Below, in pieces: positions 1 to 11,029 of a stretch of 64,000 bases of DNA. Position 1 is the stretch's first letter, and each line of letters opens with the position of its first letter. The stretch comes from Ceratothoa steindachneri (lineage: Eukaryota; Arthropoda; Malacostraca; Isopoda; Cymothoidae). The DNA lies in NCBI GenBank assembly GCA_963969495.1, contig OZ018338.1:49462780-49526779 (forward strand). Direction: 5' to 3'. The notes beneath the pieces are model-generated. The model had not been told where the DNA came from and searched no databases. It saw only the letters and a list, made by a program, of their open reading frames with translations. The translations under genes were made by a program, and so were the position numbers.

Positions 1-48
1 AACTATGCCCTTGATGGCAGTCATCAGTTGAGACCCACTTAAATAAAA
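1..48 (+). mobile_element. LINE-A 3' tail (fragment)
   Basis: The segment reads tatgcccttgatggcagtc followed by a pyrimidine/A-rich end. The same tail pattern (ttatgcccttggtggcagtcgc..., then cct and an A-run) ends LINE-A copies near 8790, 32610, 47050 and 48700. The body of this copy lies left of the window. It is followed after about 75 bp by another LINE-A fragment. Confidence 0.6.
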
Positions 49-124
49 GCCAAATCCTCGATATATAAGGATTGCGAGAAATGAGCGAGCGCCATGGAGA
101 GGGCTTTATTTTCCCATCCTGGCT

Positions 125-440
125 ACATGGCAGGCATCAGGTCAGTCCTTCAGGCTGCATGGCAAAGAAGAGAGACAGTGGATGAATTTCAAGTTGCATG
201 ACATTGTACCCTAACTTTTCCCCCGCGTCAAAGGTGTCAGGCATTTTTTTTTGTGGCCTGTGATTCGGACACACTTACGGGACGCGGAACCATTTGATGT
301 AGCTCTCTCCTGTACCTACCTCTGCTGGAGCTTCGTAAGCGATACCTGTCTATACCGACAGGCGGTCTCGCTATCGCCTGTCCTGAGTCCTTAGGAGGGG
401 CTAACGCACACCGGACCCGGGGTGTGATTGAGTTTTTGGA
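125..440 (+). pseudogene. LINE-A fragment: end of RNase H and C-terminal Cys/His region
   Basis: Collinear at the nucleotide level with 48092-48450 of the best LINE-A copy. It begins acatggcagg, then tggcaaagaagagag, then a stretch equivalent to the RIGHT...HLME zinc-binding region, then the cgctatcgcctgtcctg end. The frame is broken throughout. The same starting point (acatggcagg after a LINE-A tail) recurs at 32674. It is 5'-truncated and certainly non-functional. Confidence 0.65.
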
Positions 441-1841
441 GAAGGCGGGACTTCTCCATGGTATTAATGATATAAATCGTTGGCTGCGCACAAACCCTGA
501 GTGAGGAGGGTCTTTCTTCGTGACCCGACATCCGCCAAAAGATTTGGCGTGATCGTCCTTGTTTGTGTCTGTCTATGTCCTCGAAACCTCACTTGTTTTA
601 GGGGGATTTCAATTAAATCTCGTGGGGGATCGGGCTGTAGCGTACGGGAAGTGCAGGCGAGCGGCTTAAATGTTTCGCTTCAATGAGTCTGTTTAGAGAC
701 TCAGGATGGCCGAGTGGATTTGCCGTTGGCTAACAGTGGCCAGCGACGCGGGAAGCTGTTCTCAATTCGCATACGCTATTTTTGTTTATTGGCGGATTTC
801 GAGGACATTTTTAGGGGGGGAGGATTTGATCAGATTTTTTATTGGATTCATATCCAGATGAATCCAGATGCATATTGACGGATTTCTATGAAGTTTTGTG
901 GAGGGTTGGGTCCCTGAACCAGGGAAGGTTTGGTTAGATTTTGCGGCGGATGCAGATCCTGAAACAAATTCCGGATCACTTATTCACTTTCTTACATTTG
1001 TTAGAGTTATGATCTCTGGGTGTTTTGAGTTGTTGCTGTTGTTGTCCGTTTTGTGCTCTTTTTCCTTTTGTTTTGTTTTTAGGTTTTTGAAATTTCAGCC
1101 TATTTTTCCCTGCCGAGGGCCGCCAAAAGAGAGGGTAAAAAGAAAGAAAGGGGTAAAAAAACAACTTTAACATGACGCTATTTTTGATGATCATTTATGT
1201 TTCATGTATCGAAGTCGACCTTCAGGAAAAGGAAATGATCCATTAAGGTTTTGATGTCTCCCGTGTCATTTGTTACCTGAGGGGAGATTTAGTCACCCCA
1301 CATTGGGGGAATCAAGATCGTATTTTAGTGTCCCTGTGCTCTACGTATGAACTTGCTCTTGGGGGCAACGTGCCCTCCCGAGCCCACTGGTTAAGCCTAG
1401 TTGCTCTCTTGATCCTTTCCATCAGAGATTATCTTTAGTATTGTTCTTTTTTTTCTAGTGATCTGTACCCTCTCCTCCTTTCATGTGTAGACCCGACGAC
1501 TGGGGAAAGAGGTCGTTAAGCCATTAAACGCCTAGACCATTGTTCCCCCGCCCAAGCTAGTTAATGGGGGGGTTCGTTGCTCTCCTCGAACAAGACACCG
1601 TTGATTCAGAAGCCATAGCAAGGGAGTGGTAGGCCACTCGCTGTAAGCCCATATCAACCAGTCTCTAGGCTACGAGAGTTCTTAATTGGGGAGGGGGGTT
1701 CAAAGATGGTGACCATTATGATGTGGATGAGTTGAGAGGTTTTTTTATTTTAATGCAGCAATTCTATAGATATAATAAATACGACACATTCCTCGTATAG
1801 GGTATTGATAAGCCTTTTGTAGACTCCTTTTCTTGCTATTA
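441..1841. other. No supported gene
   Basis: Unassigned, moderately AT-rich sequence. 441-780 may still be LINE-A 3' UTR, but the match fades. Short ORFs at 501-686 and 898-1170 have low-complexity translations and no recognisable domain. Confidence 0.4.
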
Positions 1842-2564
1842 CAGCAAGTCCTCACTTAGCGACGTACTCGTTTAACGACGGCTGTGACGACCGGTCCGAT
1901 ATTCGTTTAACAAAAGTCTCTCGGAAGTTACGACGCACACATAACCTTCCTAGTGACGCAACATAAATGAAGCACTCCGATGTTATCGTGAGATCTACGA
2001 TGAAAAAAAGAGACAAACAAGTCAGACGTCTATTCTAAAATTTCCCTGCAGCCTCTCTCTTAGCTGGACCCTCTACTGTGCGCGAGTCCATCGATGAAGA
2101 TCCTAATTACATACCTGAAATTTTTTATTCTACTCCACAAAGCGAAATATTTGAAGGATTTTTTAAAATTTTATTATTATGTATTATTGTTTATTATTAT
2201 TACATTATTATTGCTTGCTCTGCATCTTATGTCACTTTGTGTTAATAAAACAATGTTGTCAAGTTTGTGTTTTTTACTACCATACATACAAAAACTAACT
2301 CAAAAGAATAAAATTAAAATTTATTCTTAAAAGCTTAAATTTATTCTTTAAAAAGCGACTAAAATATCATGAACAAAAGATTAGTTGAAATAAAGAGAAT
2401 AAGTGCCGAGTGCCGATAACACGTGACTTCATTAATAGGCCTGACGTTAATGTGTCGGCCAAGTTGTCGGTCAATGGTGGCGTGGGGGGAGGTCGTTCAA
2501 CGACGGAATCGCTTAACGACGGGGTCGTTGGAACGGAACCTCGTCGTTAAGCGAGGACTTGCTG
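1842..2564. mobile_element. Non-autonomous pogo/Tigger-like DNA transposon (MITE), 723 bp
   Basis: The left end begins CAGCAAGTCCTCACTTAGCG. The right end, reverse-complemented, begins CAGCAAGTCCTCGCTTAACG. The terminal inverted repeats (TIRs) run about 23 bp with two mismatches. Both ends are flanked by TA (1840-1841 and 2565-2566), the target duplication of the Tc1/mariner/pogo superfamily. Sub-terminal sequence repeats the motif ttaacgacg several times. There is no transposase inside, so it would need an enzyme in trans. Boundaries are precise. Assignment to the pogo branch rests on resemblance of the TIR to Tigger-type ends and is less certain. Confidence 0.85.
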
Positions 2565-3639
2565 TATATAAGAACATAAGAAAAGCCGACTGCAAAAGGC
2601 TAATTGTCGTGGTACACCACTCTATACCCTACTGCAACGCGAACCGTTTAAGGACTATTCGCAGGGATTAACGATCGACTAGGAGATCAAACTCGAGGCG
2701 TTAGGTTTCAAATCCTTAACAAATCAGGCAGAGTGCAAAAATGGAATAGGGCGAGAGTATCGTTCAAGGTTAGTTAAAGATGAAACAACAAAAATATAAT
2801 TATATTTACAAATATCAAAATAAGAATAAAAATAGGCAAAAGGGAATTATTTAAAATTAAATAGTTTCTTGATAATTATGATAAGAATGGATTCTTAAAT
2901 AAAATTAATTAATTAGCGTTACTATGCTCAGATCAAAAGGGGGAACTTGACAATACTAATAATTGAGGGGGTTTCAATCTTACGGGTCGGTGACTTCGAG
3001 GAAGGTCCTGCTTGTGATGAGGCAAGTGGGACACGATCCGAACAAACCTTCCGAGGAATAGCGAAGAAGATAGCCAATCTTTAAGGATGACGTTGGGCTG
3101 GAGAAATGTGGGATTACTCGTAATTCCACTGGAAGAGGAAACTTCTTTTCCTCAAAGGTAATCGATGGAGATTTTCTTCGGATCAATAAAACGAAGGGAG
3201 ACTTGCGCAACTTCAAAGGATTGCCGTTCACAGAAGATACCAATTGACTAAGGTAGAATAACGGCTTAGAAAGTCTTGCTGTCTGATGAACGCTTACGGG
3301 ACTTCGACTCGAGACGATGAGGACGACATTGAGGTGCATGCGGGACTCCTCGATCTCAAGTGAAAACCGGGTATTTGTACGAGTGATCCGGAATGGGGAT
3401 TCGGAGTAGGAGGTGAGGAAGCTCCAGACATCTTAATCCGTGAGGCGTACGAAAATTCAGCTTTTAGCGGTAAGAGGCGAAAAAAACCAGCGGCTCATTC
3501 TCTCCTCGTCGCTAGGGGGGGGGGGGCTCTGGACAAATTCGCAGGATTGGGCGATAATTCCCCAATACGCCCAGGAGCCGAAACTTCTCGAATGTTCCCG
3601 AACAGGAGGTGACGTTTTCCATGGCGGGATACAATAGCA
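2565..3639. other. No supported gene; possible old dispersed repeat
   Basis: 2690-2900 is AT-rich and shares an oriented motif (caaggtta, then aaaatataatt, then tatttaca) with 33990-34060, so both may belong to one unidentified repeat. 2980-3430 holds a 119-codon minus-strand ORF without recognisable motifs. Confidence 0.35.
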
Positions 3640-3760
3640 CGTGGTCTCCAAATAACGTGAGGAGGTCAGAGGTTGTTCTTTTACACTAATCAATAGCCTA
3701 AACGAGGCAGCTCCCGTTCCCATCCCCAAGTTCAGTCCCACCTAGCATCCTAATCCATAA
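3640..3760 (-). mobile_element. Short 3' fragment of CR1-type LINE-C
   Basis: On the minus strand this encodes a stretch like GLNLGMGTGAASFRLL. It aligns with GTELGDGNRSCLVYATDY encoded on the minus strand at 41250-41320, the 3' end of the larger LINE-C copy. The nucleotide match covers acgaggcagctccygttccc and its flanks. It is a 5'-truncated remnant. Confidence 0.6.
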
Positions 3761-3859
3761 ATCTATCGATGAGGATGCTATGGATACATTTATGGGTGCA
3801 AAATATTAACAAAATCCCAATAAATTTGTTATTGATATTCATTATATTTGGGCAATGAG

Positions 3860-4270
3860 AGTATTAGACGAGTTTGTAGGCTTATAGCAAATAAGTAAAC
3901 CAGCCTTTTTAGGAATTTAACAAATGAGTAGGTCCTCTGTACGATTATAGGAAATGAGTAGGTATCCAGTCTCTGTTGGATTACAGGGCATCATTATATG
4001 TAGGTACATAACAAATGATTGTTAGGCTAGTCTCCTTAGGCTCGCAGTATATGAGTATTGTGCAGTATCATTGCTAATGAATGTGCCATATGCCACACTA
4101 TAGGCACTCAGTAAGCCACTGGTAGGGCTGTTCCTGTAGGCCTATATTTTATTATAATATGCCAGTCATAGGGGCATAGCAAATGAGTGACAGGCGTTTC
4201 TCTTGGTCCATTACAAATGGGTGGTATTTGAGTCATATGCATATAATAAGCGGTAGGACCAGTACTGTGG
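3860..4270. repeat. Degenerate minisatellite, roughly 45-55 bp period
   Basis: Successive variants of a 'taggcntatagcaaatgagta' theme appear (gcaaataagta, acaaatgagtagg, ggaaatgagtagg, acaaatgattg, gcaaatgagtgac, acaaatgggtgg). Spacing is irregular, so this is an old, decayed tandem array. Confidence 0.5.
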
Positions 4271-5482
4271 TAGGCCCCTAGAAATTGTAGCTCCTTGATA
4301 AGACGGCGCCCTTGACCCGTTAGGGGTGATGACGCCCCGCAGGCTCCGTCTCAGGGAGCACTCAGCCCCTCGCTGCGCGTTCAATGGGACGCTTTATTAA
4401 CGTTTTTCTACGCTATGCCATTATTGGGCATTTGGCTAAATTAATGGACCCGTTGAACGAGAAAACTATGGCCGAGGCCGCTCTCGAGGGGTCCTGCCTT
4501 CGTAACGGAATGAGCGCAGGGTCCCTGCCGCGCTCCTGCCTCTCCTTAATTGCATTCCTTCCACAAATTCTCACTTCCTCTAACACCACTTTAAGCCTTG
4601 GAGATGCACTCCTTGGGGCTGCTTAGTTTCCTGGTAAATTACTTCTAAGAACATTTATCGTAGTTTCTTCTTGTTCCTTCAGGTTTATCACAAGTTATCC
4701 CGAGCCCATTCATTATGGCTGAGGTCGTCTATTCCTGCCTTATTTGCTTTGCCATTGTTTTATCTTTCACTTTGTTCTTATTTATCCCCATTATACTTGA
4801 TCTGCATCTTCGCTGTACACCGAGTGGAAATGCCCTCGTTGAAATCGCTTGTTAAAAGGAAGCAATCAATAGCCATGCGTGGCCGCGTATTTTTGGCCTT
4901 TATTATTTCCATTGTTGGTTTTCATATTTCCCCGCCTCACTTGTTCATGGGGATCTGAGAGACTCACGCGCTAGGGAAAGTCTCAGGACACATGGAGGTT
5001 CGCAAGAGGATCTGCGGCTATATATCTTCCACACATATTCACTTCCTCATCGTCACCATTTTATTTATCTCTCCTTACAAACTTCCAGCTATTGCACTTT
5101 AAATTCGATGGAAAAAAAAGAGGTATTTATGAAGAGAGGGAGTAGCGCTCCCGATTGGACTTCTCTGGTTCTTCGACCTATTTGCTTTCCACAAATTTTC
5201 ACTTCTTTAATTTCACCACTTTCCTATTTTCCAAGTTGGGCGATACCCCGTTAGTGCCACTTTTTTCAATCATATGAAAAAGCCCAATCCATTGTGCCCT
5301 TGGTTTTTCCCCTGCGGGTGAGCGTCCTCATTAACCTTGATCTAGGTGGGGGTGTGAGATCAGCTGACCTTGGACTGACCTGGCTCAATGCCTCTACTTT
5401 CAATTCGCTTGGACCAATTTGGTGTCTCTTCAAACATACTTCAGAAGGGGCCCTTTCGAAGCGGAAGCTCGGCTAAGAAAGG
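4271..5482. other. No supported gene
   Basis: Mixed-composition sequence. ORFs at 4384-4626 and 4671-4958 have no recognisable domain. Confidence 0.35.
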
Positions 5483-5520
5483 GGCGCGCGCGCGCACGCA
5501 CACGCGCAAGGGGGGGGGGG
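5483..5520. repeat. Alternating CG/CA tract followed by a G-run
   Basis: gcgcgcgcgcgcacgcacac-type alternating purine/pyrimidine sequence, then ten Gs. Alternating CG can adopt Z-DNA in principle. No function is inferred. Confidence 0.7.
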
Positions 5521-6582
5521 CTTAAACGGGGAAAAGAATCTGTCTGACGTCGGTGTGGAGTGAAAGGGAGGTGGGAGGAATGGAGGTGGCGGGTAAGAAG
5601 AGGCCTATTCCAGGAACCTACTTCAATTGACCCAGAAGTCCGGAGGCAAAGATATCGCCTTTGGGGGTCCAAGGTACGTAACCGCTCGCCTTCCCCTACC
5701 AACGGGAAGAGAAAGAGGGGGACACATCCCCAGGGGTGGACTACACCGATAATCTGCTTCGAATCCCTAAAGCTAATAAATGCCCGGTGCCGCTCCGGTC
5801 GTAAACTTGCCTGGGCTGCCGCCATCTACGAGGCATCGCGTGAAGAGAACCGTGGGCGCGGTACGTTTTGCTCCACTTGGGAATCATTCTGCCATTGCTT
5901 GTGCACCCGCAAGTGGGCGGGGGTTTAGCTCGGGGAAAACGCCTGAAAGCTGGATGAGTGTCACGCCCTCCCGACCCCAGCGTGTGCCTTATAATAACGC
6001 CTCTTTTTATTCGCCCATTGAACCTCCTCCTAACCCGTCGAACGAAATCTTGGTGACCTTGATGTAGCTGAGCATTGAAAGTATCTGCAACTGAGCCTAT
6101 TAAGGTGGCGACTCCTTTGCGTCTGACCATACGAGCTTTATTCATTCTTGTCCCACCGACACAGTGACAATGCGAACGTACAAAAATAACAAAAAAAAAC
6201 GAAAGTAAAAAAAACAAAACAAACAAACCATTTTAAAGTATGGAGGCCCACTGATGCCTAATCCCTGAGGAATGGGAGGTGGCGGGCGAAGAGGGGGAAG
6301 CTCTGCTGACTGAAGAACGACGATACGTCACCTATAATAAATTGAGAATCTGGAGTGGGCTGGAAGACGATAAATTTCAAAAGGAAAAAATATTTGGAAA
6401 ATTGGAGATAACAAGCAAGAAATTCGCATTATTATTATTTTTAAATTAACAGAGCGGACACAAAAGATTTCGGCGCACGCTGGGAGCTGCCGCTACACAG
6501 GCGGCGACAGCTTAACCACGTGTCACTCACTACTCACAGTCAATCACGATACCGCTCTCTTCCTCTTCTTCCTTCATAGGTG
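5521..6582. other. No supported gene
   Basis: GC-richer than its surroundings, so overlapping ORFs occur on both strands (5560-5928, and 5741-6226 minus). None shows a domain I recognise. Their overlap in several frames fits compositional bias rather than coding. Confidence 0.35.
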
Positions 6583-6606
6583 CACACACACACACACACA
6601 CACACA
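6583..6606. repeat. (CA)n microsatellite
   Basis: Twelve CA units with no interruption. Confidence 0.95.
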
Positions 6607-6648
6607 TGACCGGTCCAGGAACCTGCAGAAGGGGTTTCCATTTCACAC

Positions 6649-6677
6649 ACCCTGGGGCCCAGAGAGGGCCCCAGGGT
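6649..6677. repeat. Perfect 12-bp inverted repeat (hairpin)
   Basis: accctggggccc and gggccccagggt are separated by agaga. The arms are perfect and very GC-rich. This could be a MITE terminus or a fortuitous palindrome. Confidence 0.8.
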
Positions 6678-7429
6678 CATGTTTTACTTACTTCTCCCCA
6701 CTTTCCCCCCTTCTTTCGCCCCCATCTTCCCGTTTAATTACTATACCTAGCGAGGGGGGGGGGGAGGGGTCAGAATGGAAACTTGCTGCAGCTCACATCT
6801 AAAATATTGCGTGCCTTCCCGGCTTCAACACCCATAGTTGCGTTCTCTCCTGGGCCAAATACCTGTAGGAGAATCATCGGCTGTATATCCTCTACATAAT
6901 TCCACTCCCATCATCATCCGCTTGTAAACTTTCTGCAGGAGATGCCCTCACTGGTTTTCAGTTTAAATGTTGAAGAGAAACCCATTCTCCGACACTGATC
7001 GAATGGTTCTCCCTTAAGCCACGAGGGGATCTCTGTTCGATGGTTGCTGGCCAAACAGTACGACCTGCTGCGCTGAGTGAGTTTCAATCCGCTTTAGCTT
7101 CGCCTAGATTGCCGTGTCGGACTTGTTTGCGCCATCGATCTTTTGAAGGGCTTAAACTATAGGGTTGCACGAGATTTCTTTAGGTTTTCTCCGGCCCAAG
7201 ACAATCACTTCTTGTTCTACCCAAAAGAAAACGGGAGGAGATGATGAGGTGAGACCGGATTGAACTAAAGAAGAAATTACGGTGACTCGAAGTCCTCATC
7301 AGATATAAGTTAATTTAAAAACATTGACGAGCTATTCGGCCCACATGAAACAGCAGAAAATTTTAGTTCCCACGAAGAAAATCTATTGCCGAAGAAGAAC
7401 TGTGCTGATCTCCCTTCCCCCCCGTGGTG
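6678..7429. other. No supported gene
   Basis: Unassigned. It may include unrecognised 5' sequence of the LINE-A copy that starts to be legible at 7430. Confidence 0.35.
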
Positions 7430-8270
7430 CGGGCAATATCCCGTATGCCATCCGTCGACACCTAGATGAGCGAAGAGGTATGGCATTTCTTCTAGATTTG
7501 TTCAACAGGATCTGGACAGAGGGTAACTTCCCAAACCTCAAACCGGGGAGAGATTACCTTATCACAGCCGATTTCCTTGACAGCGGAGGCCGCCTGTCTT
7601 CTGCACAGTGCGGCTTCTGCCAATTTCATCCCCCCCTCCTCTCCGTCGGATGCTCTATTCCGACTGGAAAATGTCGACTGCGAGGCCTTTATTCGTATAC
7701 AGCACTACGCCTGGTGTTTTTCGATCTGGAGAAGGCTTATGATAACGCATGGCGATGCAGCATCATGGAGGCCTTCTCGATGGAGGTCAGGGGACGCCTC
7801 CCAATTTTCATATCTGAATTTCTACGAGATGGTCGATTCGGCGAACATGTAGGGGCAGCCCTCTCCGATATAATATGGCAGGAAGAGAGAGGACGTTCCG
7901 CAGGGAATTGTCTCCAGTGACACACTCTTTGTCCTGAGCATCAACAGTATCAGCTTGGTGAAACCTGCAGATGTTCTCTCAATGCTCTTAAGTAAATGAC
8001 ATTTCGATATCTTGTTCTCTAAAGGCTTTACGAAGATGACATTTCGATCTCTTTTTGTGCGGCACATATGCCAACTCTGTAGCGTCGACTCGAACAGGCA
8101 TTGAACCGCATCTCTCGCCATGCCGAATTGCACAGGCTTCTGTTTTACTTGGCTAAGACTACATATATTAGTGTACTTCTCTCGCCATCCACTGCTCGAC
8201 GCTGACCCGGATTTGTTTTTAAACGGGGTTCGCCTGGAAGTGGTAGATGCGCACTGTTTATTGGTCTAAT
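7430..8270 (+). pseudogene. LINE-A reverse transcriptase, decayed
   Basis: Reverse transcriptase of a jockey/I-type LINE. PYAIRRHLDERRGMAFLL parallels PYAMLRHLGERGMSFLL at 46868-46920. RT motif A is visible as LVFFDLEKAYDNAW (7710-7752), with catalytic Asp. An out-of-frame YEDDISISFC near 8030 is the motif C region (F/YxDD). The 'acatttcgat' stretch before it is duplicated in tandem (about 7997 and 8039). Frames change at least three times and stops interrupt it. Unlike the copy at 43-47 kb, this one keeps the RT core, so the family originally had a full RT. Confidence 0.8.
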
Positions 8271-8289
8271 TTGCATTATGCGCTTGTAC

Positions 8290-8815
8290 GCGCGTCTTCC
8301 TTAGTCGCCAACAACTCTCATCGCATCCGGTGCCGATCTCGACGGTGCCTATGACGTCGAGACGCCAGACATACCCTAAGCCTTTTGATTTTAGGGCTAG
8401 GAGGCTGTTGCGTCCTGGTTCAACCCAGGACGCTACCGAGGAAGATAACGCCTTTGACTATTTATCGCTACGCCTATTCTCCTAAAGCTTCCTCACCAAC
8501 GGGACTGGACAATTTCGTTCATCTTGTCTCGTTGGATCCGAGAAGGTTGGCTTCCCCCACTTTAATTGAATCTTCGTTTTGGATACATGCTTCGGCCGGC
8601 GCCTTGGAGAGGCCGGCCTCCTCCTTCCAACGACAGAGCATACTTTTTTCTTTGAACCTTTTTGGGGTTCATTTTGCTGGTTTGGGTTTGTTTTTTCTTG
8701 TTTAGTCTCTGTTAATTGTTTTGGGGGGTTTAAATGTAATTTAAGACTAGCTAGTTTATTTTTGTTGCTCGACGACTTATGCCTTCGAAGACAGTCGCCA
8801 AAAAGCATCTTAAAA
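8290..8815 (+). mobile_element. LINE-A 3' part: RT end, spacer, 3' UTR and tail
   Basis: 8300-8500 matches 47395-47625 (gtcgccaacarctctcaytgcatccg, taccctaagc, tttagggctaggar, cccaggacgc). Most of RNase H is missing, and from about 8500 it passes into a 3' UTR with a GC-rich ggccggc motif. It ends gacttatgccttcgaagacagtcgcc, then catcttaaaaaa, the LINE-A tail. The internal RNase H deletion makes it clearly defective. Confidence 0.75.
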
Positions 8816-11029
8816 AATGGCGGCAAATAAATGGAAGAGGAAAAGTAGGCCAGAAAAGTACTGAACAAATCAAGACCAAGAGCGATTTCTTGCTACAAAA
8901 ACTAATAAACCATTAATTTAATTGACCTCTAACAATTTTCAAGATAAAAGCTAGGCGACAAAGGTAGGTCCATAGTGACTAAATAGTTGCCAAGGGCAAT
9001 TTGTCGTTACTCAAAAGACAAATGACAAACACTAGATAATAACTAAACTTATTTCATCCCTTTTTGAATAAATTATTTTTGTGGCAAGTGAAGGCAAAGA
9101 AGGCAAATTAATTAGGTCCCGAGGAGTCAAAGACATCGTGTGCAAATGAATTTCTGGTTCATAAATAAGCGTGGGTCATGTTGCACTTTGGTTGACCTGA
9201 GGTTGTCACACAATTCAACCAGAACTAACCCCCAATGGAAGCCGTTTTTCATCCGTTGAAATTTCTTTTTCTAAAGTTAGTCTTGATTAGCCTGAAATAC
9301 GTTCAAGACTGTAACGTCTACCCATTCCCCCTAAAACGGGGTCGGCCCGCTTTCACGCTAGTAAATACTATTCCCTTTTCCCTCATTATCTCCAATTAAG
9401 CACAAGGTCAGTGATCATTTTATCCACGCCAAAGGGTCCTTCGTGGCGATGAGGTGCTGTGCTGTAGCATCTCAACCAGGATGGGGGGATGGATTTGATT
9501 AGCCCGAAATAACTTGGCTGGAATCATTAAAAGGGAGTAATTTAATTTCTGAGGACGCGGGAAAATGGCTTCTGAAATCTCTCCAAAGATGATTGTTGAT
9601 GTTGTTGTTTAGCTCTCGAGGGGAAGATGACCTCTGCCCCCCTCCCCCCGCTTGAGAGATTAAGGGAGAAAGCCTTTGATCCTACATACAGCCTGTAAGG
9701 TGAAGAAAAATAACTACATATGTACTTCTTTGCTTCTCACGCGTTCATCAAAATTGACGCAATTGAAACGAGTGTGTATTAACGGAAGGAAAAAAAACAA
9801 CAACACGAAAATGATTAACGACGTTTGCGCAATATTAACCCGTACACATTTCTACTTACTTTCACTTTATCATATTTTTTTCATCTTAAAATTTTTCCAT
9901 CGAAGATGTCCTCGTTGGGTTTTGCTTCACTTTTTAGTATAATGCGTAGTGGACCTGAAGATCTTGCTGATTCTCTCTTTTTTTTTTACAATTTTGCATT
10001 TTATCTCGAATAGTTTCACTGAGCTGCTCCATGTCATCGCCTATTTACCTTCCATAACTTCACTACCTTTTCTTTTTGAAAGCTTTTTGGACGAAATTCC
10101 TTCTCGAGGTTTATTTTTATTTTTAATATTTTGTCCTCCGCTTCAGGTTTTCATTGTTTCTGGCGATTGATCTCGCTTGCGTTGGAGTTGCCCCTCTTGG
10201 CTATGAGAGAATGACATCTGACAACTCTTCCGTTCCCAATCATTCCCTGACCTTCTGTGGCCTTGTCATTTATGACGTGTCACAAAGCATCAAATTGCAC
10301 CCGTCTGACTTTCCGGGCGTTTGTCGTAAGTCTTTTGTAATCAAAGCAGCCTCCACTGTTTTGCAAATTGACGCCTAGACCTTGGCACTAATTGGGAAAA
10401 TGGCGAGACGTGGCAATAATTATCCGCGACCTCACCCCATTCAATTGCATATCTTCTCTTGAATTTGGGTTGCTAAAAAGAGAGACAATTAATTTCGCTA
10501 ACTGGGAGAAAGGGTTTCCGCCACTTAGTGGAGGGGACTATTTTCCCACCTCAGGGGTGTGGGGGCTGTGGGACCTTTTCCTTTCTCGCTCGGAGTCTAG
10601 GAAATGATTATAGGGTCCCTCTAGTCCAGGGACCTCCATAATTTTCACGCCGGCCAAATAAATAATGTGCTATTTATATTTTGTTTACGTTTTCAGAATG
10701 ATAATCAGAACAAAAGATGTGACAATTTGTATATATTTCACGTTGATGTGGGCCAGATAAAATCTTGTTCCAGACTCGATTTTGCCCGCAGGCCGTAGTT
10801 TAAACCCCTCTGCTCCAGTCGATTGGTTTAGCTCGTGATCTCTCCACACGCAATCTTAGTCCCACCCAACTAGTAATACGTGCTGTATTACAGTGGTAGG
10901 AATTGTTACGCCTCGTAATACACACCATTTCCCCCCCCCACCCCCACCCCCGGGCCTGCACACAAATTTTGTGATATATCCTTCATTCATTCACTAATCA
11001 CCCTTACTTTGCAGGACACTACAGAAGCA
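8816..11029. other. No supported gene
   Basis: AT-rich sequence of ordinary complexity. 9676-10607 has several small ORFs rich in Phe/Leu/Ser with no domain. 10930-10955 is C-rich low complexity. Confidence 0.4.

Noticed and set aside
5560..6226. Overlapping 122- and 161-codon ORFs as genes
   Set aside because: Opposite-strand overlap in a GC-rich patch, no recognisable motif, and no conserved start or splice signals.
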